Source of the DNA: Acidimicrobiales bacterium
GTDB taxonomy: Bacteria > Actinomycetota > Acidimicrobiia > Acidimicrobiales > DATDAH01
Direction: 5' to 3'
Length of the DNA: 64,000 nucleotides
Assembly: GCA_016794585.1 (NCBI GenBank)
Contig: JAEUJM010000032.1
Location: 1 to 64,000 of the forward strand
The translations under genes and the position numbers were made by a program. The notes under the pieces are model-generated. The model saw only the letters and a list, made by a program, of their open reading frames with translations, was not told where the DNA came from and searched no databases. Positions 40,534-52,475 of the stretch are shown here, piece by piece. The first letter of the stretch is position 1. Each line of letters starts with the position of its first letter.

Positions 40534-42564
40534 TCAGGTGAGGTCGTAGTCGTCGGGGTCGGGCGCCTGGGTGAGCTGCCAGTACTCGAGGAGTGGGAAG
40601 GGCCAGTTCTGCGCCACCCGGCCGGTGGCGTTCTTGTACCAGCTGTTCACCGAGGAGGCGCCCCACGCCATCTCGGCGTTGGCGGCGTCGACGCGCCGGT
40701 TGAAGGCGTCGTGCACCTCCACCTTGGGGTCGAGCGCGTGGTGGCCGCCGGCGAGGAGCAGGTGCACGCACGCGGTGAGGTACCGCACCTCGCACTCGCT
40801 GAAGAAGATGATGCTGCCGTTGATGACGATGTTGGTGTTCGGGCCGTAGAGCACGAACAGGTTGGGGAAGTGGGGGACGGTGACGCCGAGGTAGGCCCGG
40901 GCGTCGCCCGCCCAGTGCTCGTGCAGGTCGAGGCCCTCGCCTCCCGCTCCGTGGGGCCGCTCGGGCCCTGGGCGGCCGGTGAGCTGCATCGGGGTCAGGA
41001 ACTGCGAGGCCTGGAAGCCGGTGCCGTAGATGATCACGTCGAAGGCGTGGTCCTCACCGCCGGCGCGCACGCCGGTGGGGGTGACGGCCTCGATGGGGTC
41101 CGTGACGAGGCGCACGTTCGGGCGGGTGAGGGTGCGGGCCCAGACGCCGTTGTCGCGCACGATGCGCTTGGCGATGGGGGGATAGGTCGGCACCACCGCC
41201 TCGAGCAGGTCCGGGCGCTCGGCGAACTGCTCGTTCAGGTACTCCACCAGGCCGAGGCGCACCATCTCGTTGAGCAGGCTCACCGACCCCGTCGCCGACT
41301 GGTCCCACTCGGGGTCGACCTTCGCCGCCGCGGTCAGGCCCTCGTGCATGCGCCAGAACTGCCACAGCCGGTGCCAGTCGCCGTACTCGGGGAGGGCCTC
41401 GACCAGCCACTGCGCCTCGGGCGTGACCTCCTCGTGGTACTCGGGGGTGGGGGCCAGCCAGTTGGGGGTGCGCTGGAAGACGGTCAGCTCGCCGGCCTGC
41501 TCGGCCACCTCGGGGATGAACTGGGCGGCGCTGGCGCCGGTGCCGATGACCGCCACCCGCTTCCCGGTGAGGTCCACGTCGTGGCGCCACCGGGCCGAGT
41601 GGAACCAGGGGCCGGTGAAGGTGTCGATGCCCGGGAGGTCGGGGAGGAGGGGCCGGTTGAGCTGGCCCACGGCGCTGACCAGGGCGTTGGCCTCGACGGT
41701 CTCCTCCTCGCCGGTGCCCGTGGGGCGCACCCGGACCGACCAGGTCTGGGTGGCGTCCGACCACTCGGCGCCGACCACCTCGGTGGCGAAGCGCATGCGG
41801 GCCCGCACCCCGGTGGCGTCGGCGAAGCGCCGGAAGTACTCGAGCAGGGTGGCCTGGTCGGAGAAGCGCTGGGGCCACACGGCGTGGGCGAACGAGTAGC
41901 TGTAGAGGTCGTTGGGGACGTCGACCCGGCATCCCGGGTACGTGTTCTCGAGCCAGGTGCCGCCCACGTCGTCGTTTTTGTCGAACACGGTGACGTCGAC
42001 CCCGGCCTGCGCGAGGCGGTGGGCGGCCAGGAGGCCGGACATGCCGGCGCCGACCACCGCCACATGGAAGGGGGTGTCGGGGGCGATGTCGTCCTTGTGC
42101 CACGCCGGCGCCCGTCGATCGACGCCCTCGGGGGCGAGCTCTTCCAGGAGGAGCGGGAGGTAGGCGTCGACGTTGGCGTCGCCGACGATGTGGGCGGCCA
42201 GGGGACGGAGGGGCTCGTCGTCGACCGGCGGCTCGGACACCCGGCGACGGCGCCCGTCGCGCAGGTCGCGGAGCGCCGCGGCGGCGAGGGCACGGCACTC
42301 GTCGAGCTGCTCGGGGGTGAGCCCGCCCTGGGGGTCCATGAAGTCGTCGGGGTTCGGGCGCAGGTGGCCGGGCGCCAGCGTGAGGTCGCCGGTCACCTGG
42401 GCCAGTGCCGGCAGGAGCGCACCGAAGGTCGCCTGCTCGACGGCCGCGTCGATCAGAGCGTCGTCGGCGGCCTCGAGGGCGCGGGCGGCGGCGTCGAGGT
42501 CGGCGGGCCGGCCGAGGGGGTGCAGCGTCGGCCCCGTGGTGGCGTCGACCGGTGGTGCGCTCAC
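40534..42564 (-). CDS. Baeyer-Villiger monooxygenase, 4-hydroxyacetophenone monooxygenase-like
   Basis: About 676 residues. The first 140 are a helical extension (LTPEQLDECRALAAAALRDL and similar) that plain cyclohexanone monooxygenases lack but HAPMO-type enzymes have. The FAD motif is GAGMSGLLAAHRLAQAGVDV, the fingerprint FxGxxxHxxxW is FTGPWFHSARW, and the NADPH motif VIGTGASAAQFI. The end reads SVNSWYKNATGRVAQNWPFP, typical of HAPMO relatives. The GTG start at 42564 overlaps the SDR stop (GTGA), giving an SDR-BVMO operon parallel to the one at 36-38.6 kb. Confidence 0.9.
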   Translation of the reverse strand: MSAPPVDATTGPTLHPLGRPADLDAAARALEAADDALIDAAVEQATFGALLPALAQVTGDLTLAPGHLRPNPDDFMDPQGGLTPEQLDECRALAAAALRDLRDGRRRRVSEPPVDDEPLRPLAAHIVGDANVDAYLPLLLEELAPEGVDRRAPAWHKDDIAPDTPFHVAVVGAGMSGLLAAHRLAQAGVDVTVFDKNDDVGGTWLENTYPGCRVDVPNDLYSYSFAHAVWPQRFSDQATLLEYFRRFADATGVRARMRFATEVVGAEWSDATQTWSVRVRPTGTGEEETVEANALVSAVGQLNRPLLPDLPGIDTFTGPWFHSARWRHDVDLTGKRVAVIGTGASAAQFIPEVAEQAGELTVFQRTPNWLAPTPEYHEEVTPEAQWLVEALPEYGDWHRLWQFWRMHEGLTAAAKVDPEWDQSATGSVSLLNEMVRLGLVEYLNEQFAERPDLLEAVVPTYPPIAKRIVRDNGVWARTLTRPNVRLVTDPIEAVTPTGVRAGGEDHAFDVIIYGTGFQASQFLTPMQLTGRPGPERPHGAGGEGLDLHEHWAGDARAYLGVTVPHFPNLFVLYGPNTNIVINGSIIFFSECEVRYLTACVHLLLAGGHHALDPKVEVHDAFNRRVDAANAEMAWGASSVNSWYKNATGRVAQNWPFPLLEYWQLTQAPDPDDYDLT

Positions 42565-43376
42565 TTCTTCAGCGCCGGGTGCTGGCGGGCGAGGATCGGC
42601 AGCAGGAGGCGGCGGGGGAGCAGGTAGCCGCCGGCGGCGCCGAGCTGGTTGACCACGCCGGGGATGACGACCGGCCGCCCCTTGGCCATCCCGTCCACGG
42701 CGTCGGCGGCCACCTTCTCCACGGGCACCCACATGATCTCGGGGAGCGAGCCGGACGCCTCGTCGTCGCTCAGCCCGGCGGCCTCGACGAATCCGGTGCG
42801 CACCGGGCCGGGGCACAGGGCGGTCACGGTGACCCCCGTGCCCACGAGCTCCTGGCGGATGCCGTGGCTGTACGAGAGGACGAAGGCCTTGGACGCGGCG
42901 TAGCCGGCCTGGCCCGGAAGGGGCTGGAAGGCCCCCACCGAGGCCACGTTGCACACCGCCCCCCGGCCCCGCTCGACCATGCCGGGGACGAAGAGGGTGC
43001 AGAGGTGGACGACGGCGTCGACGTTGGTGGCGACCATCCGGAGCTCGTCGTCGGGGTCGGCGTCCTGAATGGGGCCGATGGTGGAGAAGCCGGCGTTGTT
43101 GACCAGGACGTCGACGGCGAGGCCCAGGTCGGCCACCCGTTCGACGAGGCCGGCGCGGGCGGCGGCGTCGGCGAGGTCGGTGGGCAACACCTCGGCCCGA
43201 ACCCCGTGGGCGGCGTGGAGCTCGTCCGCCAGTGCTTTCAGCTCGGGCTCGCGGCGGGCCACCAGGGTGACGCCGAGGCCGCGGGCGGCGAGCGCCCGGG
43301 CGATCTCGGCGCCGATGCCCGAGGAGGCGCCCGTGACGAGGCACGTGCGGTCGTCGGTGGGCGGGGGCAGGGCCAT
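42561..43376 (-). CDS. Short-chain dehydrogenase/reductase
   Basis: About 271 residues from MALPPPTDDRTCLVTGASSG. TGASSGIG is the cofactor loop; ARREPELKAL has the Arg typical of NADPH preference; NNAG occurs in VLVNNAGFST; YAASK is the catalytic Tyr-Lys in GQAGYAASKAFVLSY. The type matches DltE/YqjQ-like SDRs that often accompany monooxygenases. It is translationally coupled with the following HAPMO-like gene. A longer frame upstream was dropped as it lacks similarity to SDR N-termini. Confidence 0.92.
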   Translation of the reverse strand: MALPPPTDDRTCLVTGASSGIGAEIARALAARGLGVTLVARREPELKALADELHAAHGVRAEVLPTDLADAAARAGLVERVADLGLAVDVLVNNAGFSTIGPIQDADPDDELRMVATNVDAVVHLCTLFVPGMVERGRGAVCNVASVGAFQPLPGQAGYAASKAFVLSYSHGIRQELVGTGVTVTALCPGPVRTGFVEAAGLSDDEASGSLPEIMWVPVEKVAADAVDGMAKGRPVVIPGVVNQLGAAGGYLLPRRLLLPILARQHPALKK

Positions 43377-43549
43377 GGCGCGCGAGCGTACGCCTGACCC
43401 GGAGCCCCCGCCGTCGGGCCGCCCCCTGGCCCGATCGGGTCGCCCTGTGGGCGGGAGCGGGTTCGCAGCCCGCACGGCTCGGTGTCCGCACCGGTCCCGA
43501 ACAGGGGTCGCCGGGGAGGGCCGAGCCGGGTTCTGGCTAGGTTCTGCGT

Positions 43550-44278
43550 GTGAGTGGGTGGGAATTGGCCGGCGTCTGCGCGGTGGTGGTCCTCGCCGCC
43601 GCCACCCAGCAGCTGTCCGGCTTCGGGTACGCCCTGATGGCGGTTCCCCTGCTCTCGGTGCTGCTCGGGCCCAAGGACGCCGTCGCGCTGTCGTCGTTGT
43701 CGGGGCTCGCCGGCACGGCGCTGATGGCGGTCCGCCTGCGCCACCGCACCGATCGCCCCGTCGTGGCGCGGCTACTCCTCGGGGCAGTGGTGGGCATGCC
43801 CCTCGGCATCGTGGTCCTGCGCAAGGTGCCGGCGGCGCCCCTCCAGGTGGCGGTGTCGCTGGTGGTGCTCGGCGCGGTGGCGCTCCTGGCGTCGGGCTTC
43901 CGCCTGCGGCGTGAGTCGGCCCGCACCGAGGTCGGCGCCGGCTTCGTGTCGGGGATGATCAACACCAGCATCGGCATCGGGGGTCCGCCGGTGGTGATCG
44001 TCCTGCAGGCGGCCGAGCACGAGCAGCACGCCTTCCGCGCCACCACCGTCTCCTACTTCCTTGTGTCGAACCTGATCGCCCTGCCCCTCTTCTTCGCGTC
44101 GGGGGTGGTGGACGACTCGACCTGGGTGGCCGGGCTGTTCGCGGTGCCCGCCGCCCTCCTCGGCACCCTGGCCTTCGAGCGCGTCGCGTTCCGGGTGCGC
44201 ACCGAGCACTTCAAGCCCCTCGTCCTCGGCCTGCTCGTCCTCTCGGCCGCGGCGTCGCTCGCCTCCGTCATCGCCTGA
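43550..44278 (+). CDS. TSUP (TauE/SafE) family permease
   Basis: A 242-residue membrane protein with seven to eight helices and the two TSUP repeats: VVVLAAATQQLSGFGYALMA at the N-terminus and ESARTEVGAGFVSGMINTSI, followed by GIGGPPVVIVL in the second half. Family members move sulfite, sulfonates or organosulfur anions, or unknown anions. TAGGTT (43538-43543) ends 6 nt before the GTG, so it is probably leaderless. No sulfur-metabolism gene is nearby. Confidence 0.88.
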   Translation: MSGWELAGVCAVVVLAAATQQLSGFGYALMAVPLLSVLLGPKDAVALSSLSGLAGTALMAVRLRHRTDRPVVARLLLGAVVGMPLGIVVLRKVPAAPLQVAVSLVVLGAVALLASGFRLRRESARTEVGAGFVSGMINTSIGIGGPPVVIVLQAAEHEQHAFRATTVSYFLVSNLIALPLFFASGVVDDSTWVAGLFAVPAALLGTLAFERVAFRVRTEHFKPLVLGLLVLSAAASLASVIA

Positions 44279-44331
44279 GCGATCCGGTCGGTCGCCGACG
44301 TCCGACCTCTGATCCCGATTCGGGTGGAGCG

Positions 44332-45585
44332 TCAGCCGGCAACCGGAGCGGGCACGGCGGAGAGATCGCCGACACGAACGGTTCCGCCGTTACCGATCTG
44401 GCCGTAGCTGTCGCTGCCCCAACACCAGATGGTGTCGTTGCTGCGGCGTGCGCAGCTGTGCCAGCCATCGACCGCCGGTGACGTCCAGTCCGTTGCGCCC
44501 CCCGCGACGAGCGACGGTGTCGCCACCCGAGGGGAGAGTGAGGCGTCGTTGCCGACAGCTCCGTACCGATCCATGCCCCAGCAGTAGAGGCGGTGTGCGG
44601 TCGTGCGCCCGCAGGTGTGATCGCTCCCCGCGTTCACGTTGGCCCAGCGGAGTGAGGCTCCGACCCGCGTGGGCGTTGGGACGGTGCCGGGACCACCCCC
44701 GGTGCCTACCTCCCCGTTGGCGTTCTGCCCCCAGCAGAAGATCGTGCCGCCGGACCGTCGTCCGCAGGTGTGGAAGTAGCCCGTCGAGACGGCGGCCCAG
44801 TCGGTCGCGGTTCCGACGGCGACCGGGCTGGGCTCGTCCTGGCTGGACGTGCCCGTGCCCAGCTGGCGGCTTGTGTTGAACCCCCAGCAGTAGAGGCGCC
44901 CAGAGAGCTTCAGGGCGCAGGTGTGCTCTCCGCCGGCCGTCACGGTCCGCCAACCTGTGCCGGCGACACCGACGGGACGGAGCTCCGAGGTCCGGGGTGC
45001 ACCGTTCCCGAGCTGACCGCGCGCATCCTGGCCCCAGCACAGGATCCTGCCAGTGTCCTTCCGCGCGCACGTGTGGTACGTGCCAGCGCTCACCGTGGCC
45101 CAGTTGGTCGCCGTACCCACCGGGACCGGCGTGCTGCGCGCGGTTCGGGTCCCGTCGCCGACCTGCCCGTAAGCGTTCCCTCCCCAGCAGAAGAGACGGC
45201 CCGATGTCTTGAGGGCACATGTGTGGTTCCCACCGGCGGACACGCTCGCCCAATCCGTCGCTCCTCCCTGGACCTGCACCGGAAGTGCCGCGTCGGTGTT
45301 CGATCCTCCGTTGCCGAGCTGGCTGAAGCCGTCGGCGCCCCAGCAGTACAGGCGGCCGGAGCGCTTCACCGCACAGGTGTGGAGGTTGCCCACGTCGACC
45401 TGCGCCCAGCCGGTCGACGGTGCGGCCTGTTCGTCGGCTCCGACGGGGTGCGCTCCGGGACCGCCGGCGAGGAGCAGGAGACCGGTCGCCAGTGCGGCGA
45501 GCCACGAAGCGCCGAACGCGTGCCGGCACCGGTCACTGCGTGCAGAGAGGAACCGGCCCGCCGTTTCCGTGTGGTCGCGCGACAT
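44332..45585 (-). CDS. Secreted seven-bladed RCC1-repeat protein
   Basis: A 417-residue protein with a long N-terminal region and signal peptide (SWLAALATGLLLLAGGPGAH). Seven repeats follow, each about 50 residues with V-x-A-G-x-x-HTCA-x-x-x-x-G-R-L-Y-CWG; the last ends at the C-terminus, so the protein is little more than one propeller. Each blade has two Cys nine residues apart. GGAGG precedes the ATG. Compared with the RCC1 protein at 1.1-3.6 kb the blades are shorter and much more diverged, and the extra C-terminal domains are absent. Secreted bacterial RCC1 proteins have no common function known. Confidence 0.85.
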   Translation of the reverse strand: MSRDHTETAGRFLSARSDRCRHAFGASWLAALATGLLLLAGGPGAHPVGADEQAAPSTGWAQVDVGNLHTCAVKRSGRLYCWGADGFSQLGNGGSNTDAALPVQVQGGATDWASVSAGGNHTCALKTSGRLFCWGGNAYGQVGDGTRTARSTPVPVGTATNWATVSAGTYHTCARKDTGRILCWGQDARGQLGNGAPRTSELRPVGVAGTGWRTVTAGGEHTCALKLSGRLYCWGFNTSRQLGTGTSSQDEPSPVAVGTATDWAAVSTGYFHTCGRRSGGTIFCWGQNANGEVGTGGGPGTVPTPTRVGASLRWANVNAGSDHTCGRTTAHRLYCWGMDRYGAVGNDASLSPRVATPSLVAGGATDWTSPAVDGWHSCARRSNDTIWCWGSDSYGQIGNGGTVRVGDLSAVPAPVAG

Positions 45586-45682
45586 GATCCTCCGCCGTTC
45601 GTGTGGTCATTCGAGCTCGACCGGGGACCCTACCGTCCACCTCGTGCGCGTCGCTCGAGGAGCGAAGCGGCGGTGGCCGAGC

Positions 45683-46960
45683 TCAGGACTGGGAGAGGAA
45701 GGGGAGCGACTCGTAGCGCCGGACGTAGCTGCCGGGGGCGAAGCGGCCGGCGTCGGGGTCGACCGTGAAGTCGGGGCAGCGGGCCAGCAGCTCCTCGAGC
45801 ACGACCCGGCCCTGGAGGCGGGCGGCGGCGGCGCCGAGGCAGTGGTGGGCGCCGGAGCCGAAGGCCAGGTGGTGGGCGATCGGGCGGGTGACGTCGAAGC
45901 AGTCGGCGTCGCGGCCGAACTCGTCCGGGTCGCGGTTGGCCGACCCGTAGGCCAGCAGCACCTTGCGGCCGGCGGGGATCGTGCGGCCGTGGAGCTCGAC
46001 GTCGACCGTGGCCGTGCGGGCCAGGCCCTGCACCGGTGAGACGAGGCGCAGGGACTCCTCGACAGCTCCCGGGATCAGGGACGGGTCGGCGAGCAGGCGG
46101 GACCGCTGGTCCCGGTGGTGGGTGAGGAGCTCGGCCGACCCGGCGATGAGGCCGGTGGCGGTGTCGTTGCCGCCGGCCACCATGGTGAAGGCGAAGCCCA
46201 GGATGCGCAGGGCCGGCACGCCCTCGACGGCCTGCCCCTCGTCGCCCTCCTCGCCCTCGCTCCCCGGACCCTCCGTCGTCGCGGCGTGCACGAGTCGCGA
46301 GATGGTGTCGTCGCCCGGCTCGGCCCGCCGGCGCTCGATGAGGTGGGTGAAGTAGGCGAAGAGCTCGCCCACGGCGTTGGAGGTGGTGTCGACCGTGCCG
46401 GAGGCGTTGGCCGAGACGATGGCCTCGGTCCAGGCGTCGAAGTGCTCCCGATCGGCGTCGGGCACGCCGAGGTAGTGCGCCACCACGAAGCTGGGCAGCG
46501 GCTTGGCCAGCACCTCGACGAGATCGGCCGGCTCACCGGCGGCGGCGGCCCGCACCAGACGGTCGATGCGCTCGGCGGCGAAGGCCCGCACCGCCGGCTC
46601 GATGTCGGCCACCCGGCGGGGGGTGAAGCCGCGGCCGACGAGGCGGCGGAAGGCGGTGTGGTCGGGCGGGTCGAGCATGACCATCGGCGCGGCGACGTCG
46701 AGGCCTGCCGCGGTCATGTCCCCGTAGGTGGTCGTGAGACCCTCGGCCGACGAGAAGGTGGCGGTGTCGCGGGCGGCGCGGAACACGTCGGCGAATCGGG
46801 TGAGGACCCAGAAGTCGCCGCGCTCGACGTGGTGCACCGGATCGAGGGCGCGCAGCGCGGCGTACATCCCGAACGGGTCGCGCCACGTCTCGCCGCTCGG
46901 GGCGAGGTAACTCGGCTCCGCGGGCAGCGCGGCCGACGGAGCGTCGTCGCTGACCCCCAC
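45683..46960 (-). CDS. Cytochrome P450
   Basis: About 425 residues. I helix AGGNDTATG, K helix ESLR in VEESLRLVSPVQ, haem loop FGSGAHHCLGAAAAR with the Cys at residue 374, and the C-helix DHTAFRRLVGRGFTPRRV. An acidic insert (EGPGSEGEEGDEGQA) lies before the I helix. The I-helix position of the usual acid-Thr pair is Asp-Thr (NDT), as in many actinobacterial P450s. The GTG at 46960 is supported by TACGCT (46968-46973) 7 nt upstream and replaces a longer frame. Substrate unknown. Confidence 0.9.
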   Translation of the reverse strand: MGVSDDAPSAALPAEPSYLAPSGETWRDPFGMYAALRALDPVHHVERGDFWVLTRFADVFRAARDTATFSSAEGLTTTYGDMTAAGLDVAAPMVMLDPPDHTAFRRLVGRGFTPRRVADIEPAVRAFAAERIDRLVRAAAAGEPADLVEVLAKPLPSFVVAHYLGVPDADREHFDAWTEAIVSANASGTVDTTSNAVGELFAYFTHLIERRRAEPGDDTISRLVHAATTEGPGSEGEEGDEGQAVEGVPALRILGFAFTMVAGGNDTATGLIAGSAELLTHHRDQRSRLLADPSLIPGAVEESLRLVSPVQGLARTATVDVELHGRTIPAGRKVLLAYGSANRDPDEFGRDADCFDVTRPIAHHLAFGSGAHHCLGAAAARLQGRVVLEELLARCPDFTVDPDAGRFAPGSYVRRYESLPFLSQS

Positions 46961-48351
46961 GTCCGTCAGCGTAGGACACCGGTCGCGGGGCCGCCCCGAA
47001 CCACCGACCGACCGCAAACAGTGTTCACGCGAGCACGCAGGGCGCTAAGGTGACGCCGTCGACAACACCGTGGGCTCTGACGGCGCGGGGGGACCGCGTG
47101 CCGCTCGGGAGTCTGTCGGGTTCTCGGGCGGTGCTCCCACGGACATACCGAGTGTTCTGGCTGGCGCGTCCATCGTCGTGATCGACGACCAGGAGTCGAA
47201 CGTCATCCTCCTCGACCGCCTGCTGCGGTCGGCCGGCGCCACCCACGTCCACCTCGTGACCGACCCACGCGTGGCCGTCCGGCGCTGCCTCGAGGTGGGG
47301 GCCGAGCTCGTGCTGCTCGACCTGCACATGCCCCACCTCGACGGGGTGGCGGTCCTGGAGGCGCTCCGCGCCGCACTCGAGCCCGACGCGTTCGTGCCGG
47401 TGCTGGTGCTCACCGCCGACACCACCGACGGGGCCAAGGGAGCCGCCCTCGCCGCCGGGGCGAAGGACTTCCTCACCAAGCCGCTGGACCGGGAGGACGT
47501 GGTGCTGCGGGTTCGCAACCACCTCGAGACCGCGGCGCTCTACCGCCGGGTCCGCCTCGAGAACCGCCGCCTCCAATCCGAGCTCGACGAGCGCGAGCGG
47601 GTGGCCAACGAGAATCGGGAGCGGATCGAGTCCACCCGCCGGGCCGTGCGTGAGGTGCTCGAGCGCGACCTCTTCGAGATGGTGTTCCAGCCGGTGGTGG
47701 ACCTGGGGGACGGCAGGGTGGTCGGCGTCGAGGCACTGGCACGCTTCCGCACCGCCGAGCGCCGCCCCCCGGACGAGTGGTTCGCGGCGGCCGCGTCGGT
47801 CGGCCTCCAGACCGAGCTCGAGGTTGCCGCCATCTCGGCCGCGCTCCGCCGGCTGCCCGACCTGCCTCCCACGGTGCTGCTCAACGTGAACGTGTCGCCG
47901 CGGGTGGCCATGACCGACGCCTTCGCCGAGTGCGTCGCCGACGTCCCCTCGGGTCGCCTCGTGGTCGAGCTCACCGAGCACGTGCCCGTCGACGACTACG
48001 AGCCACTGGTCCACTGCCTGGCCGGCTTCCGGGCCGCCGGGATCCTGATCGCGGTGGACGACGCCGGCGCGGGCTACGCCGGGCTCCAGCACCTCGTCAG
48101 CCTGTGCCCCGAGGTGTTGAAGCTGGACCGGGAGCTCACCCTCGACATCGACCAGGATCCGGCCCGCCGGGCGATGGCCGCCTCCATGGTCCACTTCGCC
48201 GAGGAGATCGGCGCCGTCCTCGTGGCCGAGGGCATCGAGACCCAGGGGGCCCTCGAGACGCTCCGCGAGCTGGGCATCTCTCTCGGGCAGGGGTACCACC
48301 TGGCCCGGCCGGGCCTGCTCCCCCTGGCCCACGATCGGGTCGAGGTGGCCC

Positions 48352-50694
<2,343 letters not shown>

Positions 50695-50704
50695 GCGGCG
50701 AGCC

Positions 50705-52294
50705 TCACGGGAGTAGGGCGCGGACGGCCTGGATGGTGTCGGCGTCGGCGGGGGACTTGTCCTCGCGGTAGGCGCGGACCCGGGCGAAGCGCAGGGCCAC
50801 GCCGCCGGGGTAGCGGGTGGAGCGCTGCACGCCGTCGAGGGCGATCTCGACCACGAGCTCGGGGCGCACCCACACGGTCCCCTGGGTGCGGCGGGCCTCG
50901 ATGGCCTGGAGGGCCTCGGTCTGCCAGGTGAGGAGGGCGTCGGTGAGGCCCTTGAAGGTCTTGCCCACCATGACGAAGGCGCCGGCCTCCCCGTAGGTGC
51001 CGTCGGGGTCGAGGGCCCCGAGGTGCAGGTTGGAGAGCCAGCCCTGGCGCCGGCCGTGGCCCCACTCGGCGGCGAGCACGACCAGGTCGAGGGTGCGGAC
51101 GGGCTTCACCTTGCGCCAGGCCTTCCCTCGCCGTCCCGCCTCGTAGGGCGAGCCGACGGCCTTCACCATGACGCCCTCGTGGCCGGTGGCGAGGGCCTCG
51201 GCGAGGAAGGCGGCGCCGATCTCGGGGTCGTCGGTGGTGACCTGGGGGATGGCGGCGGCGCCCGTCACCCGCTCGAGCTCGGCCCGGCGCTCGGCGAGCG
51301 GTGCGTCGAGCAGGTCGACGCCGTCGACGTGGAGGATGTCGAAGAACCGGGCCCCGAGGCCGGCGCCGGCGTCGCCCGTCCGCGTCCCGAAGCGCGACAT
51401 CGTCTCCTGGAAGGCGTGGGGTCGGGGGGTCCCGCCGGCGCCCTTCCCTTCGTCGCGGTCACCGTCGCCGTCGCTGTCGGGCTCGTGGTGGCCGATGGCT
51501 TCGCCGTCGAGGACGAGGTGGGTGGCCGGGAAGGAGCGCACCAGGGCGACGATCCCGGGGAGGCGCTCGGTGACCTCGTTGAGGTTGCGGGTCCAGAGGC
51601 GCACCTCGTTGCCGTCGCGGTGGGCCTGGATGCGGGCGCCGTCGAGCTTCCACTCCACCGACGCCATCCCGATCTCGGCCAGCGCGGTGGCCACGTCGGC
51701 TGCGGTGGCGGCCAGCATCGGTGACACCGGACGGCCGACGGTCAGGCCCACCTCCGCCAGCGCCTCGGCGCCTCCGTTGCGGGCCAGGGCAGCGACGGTG
51801 GGCAGGTCGCCGGCCAGCATGGCGGCGCGGCGGACCCCGGCGAGGGGCAGGTCGTTGGCCCGGGCGACGGCGTCGGTGACGAGACCCTCGAGCGCACCGT
51901 GGCGCAGCTCGCCCACGAACAGCCGCCACAGCAGGTCGGCCTCGGGTGGGGTGGCCCGGCGCAGGAGCCCGGCCAGCTCGGTGCGGCGGGCCGTGTTCGA
52001 GCCCGCGCCGGCGCCGACGAGCCCGGCCAGGCGCTCGAAGGTGGCGTCGACCTCGCCGATGGTCAGGGAGGGCTCGCCGGCAGGCTCGGCCCCGAGATCG
52101 CGCTCGGCGTCGGTCACCGTCGCCCACCCCACGCCGATGCGTCCCTGGCGGGCGCCGCCGGACAGCCAGGCGACGGTCGGGACGAGTTCGTCGTCCTCGA
52201 GTCGCCGGAGCAGGTCGGCGAGGGCGGTCAGCTTCTCCGTGCGCGACCGGGTGGCGCCCACCGCCGCCGACGCCACCTCCGCGAACCTGGTCAT
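50705..52294 (-). CDS. ligB: ATP-dependent DNA ligase, LigB type
   Basis: A 529-residue ligase starting MTRFAEVASAAVGATRSRTE, preceded by AAGGAGGAG. The adenylation site is EWKLDGARIQAHR with the nucleophile Lys at about 216; further motifs are FFDILHVDGVDLLD, GHEGVMVKAVGSPYEAGRRG, KAWRKVKPVRTLDLVVLAAEW and the OB-fold end SNLHLGALDPD. N-terminal helical DNA-binding domain included, so it matches mycobacterial LigB closely in order and length. It seals nicks and is non-essential beside NAD-dependent LigA. An Asp/Gly-rich insert (DSDGDGDRDEGKGAG) is unusual. Confidence 0.93.
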   Translation of the reverse strand: MTRFAEVASAAVGATRSRTEKLTALADLLRRLEDDELVPTVAWLSGGARQGRIGVGWATVTDAERDLGAEPAGEPSLTIGEVDATFERLAGLVGAGAGSNTARRTELAGLLRRATPPEADLLWRLFVGELRHGALEGLVTDAVARANDLPLAGVRRAAMLAGDLPTVAALARNGGAEALAEVGLTVGRPVSPMLAATAADVATALAEIGMASVEWKLDGARIQAHRDGNEVRLWTRNLNEVTERLPGIVALVRSFPATHLVLDGEAIGHHEPDSDGDGDRDEGKGAGGTPRPHAFQETMSRFGTRTGDAGAGLGARFFDILHVDGVDLLDAPLAERRAELERVTGAAAIPQVTTDDPEIGAAFLAEALATGHEGVMVKAVGSPYEAGRRGKAWRKVKPVRTLDLVVLAAEWGHGRRQGWLSNLHLGALDPDGTYGEAGAFVMVGKTFKGLTDALLTWQTEALQAIEARRTQGTVWVRPELVVEIALDGVQRSTRYPGGVALRFARVRAYREDKSPADADTIQAVRALLP

Positions 52295-52475
52295 CCCGAC
52301 GCTCCTCCTTGCCTCGCCACGTCCTCCCGCCCATCCCCGACGTTCTGGTGCTTCGTCGGCAACACCAGTGTGACCAGCGACGTACCGGACCGGCGGGTTG
52401 GGGCCGATCGGCCCTTCTGCGCCGTCAGGTCGCGGCGGTAACCTGCCGCGGCACCGAGGGCGGAAGGGAGGACAC

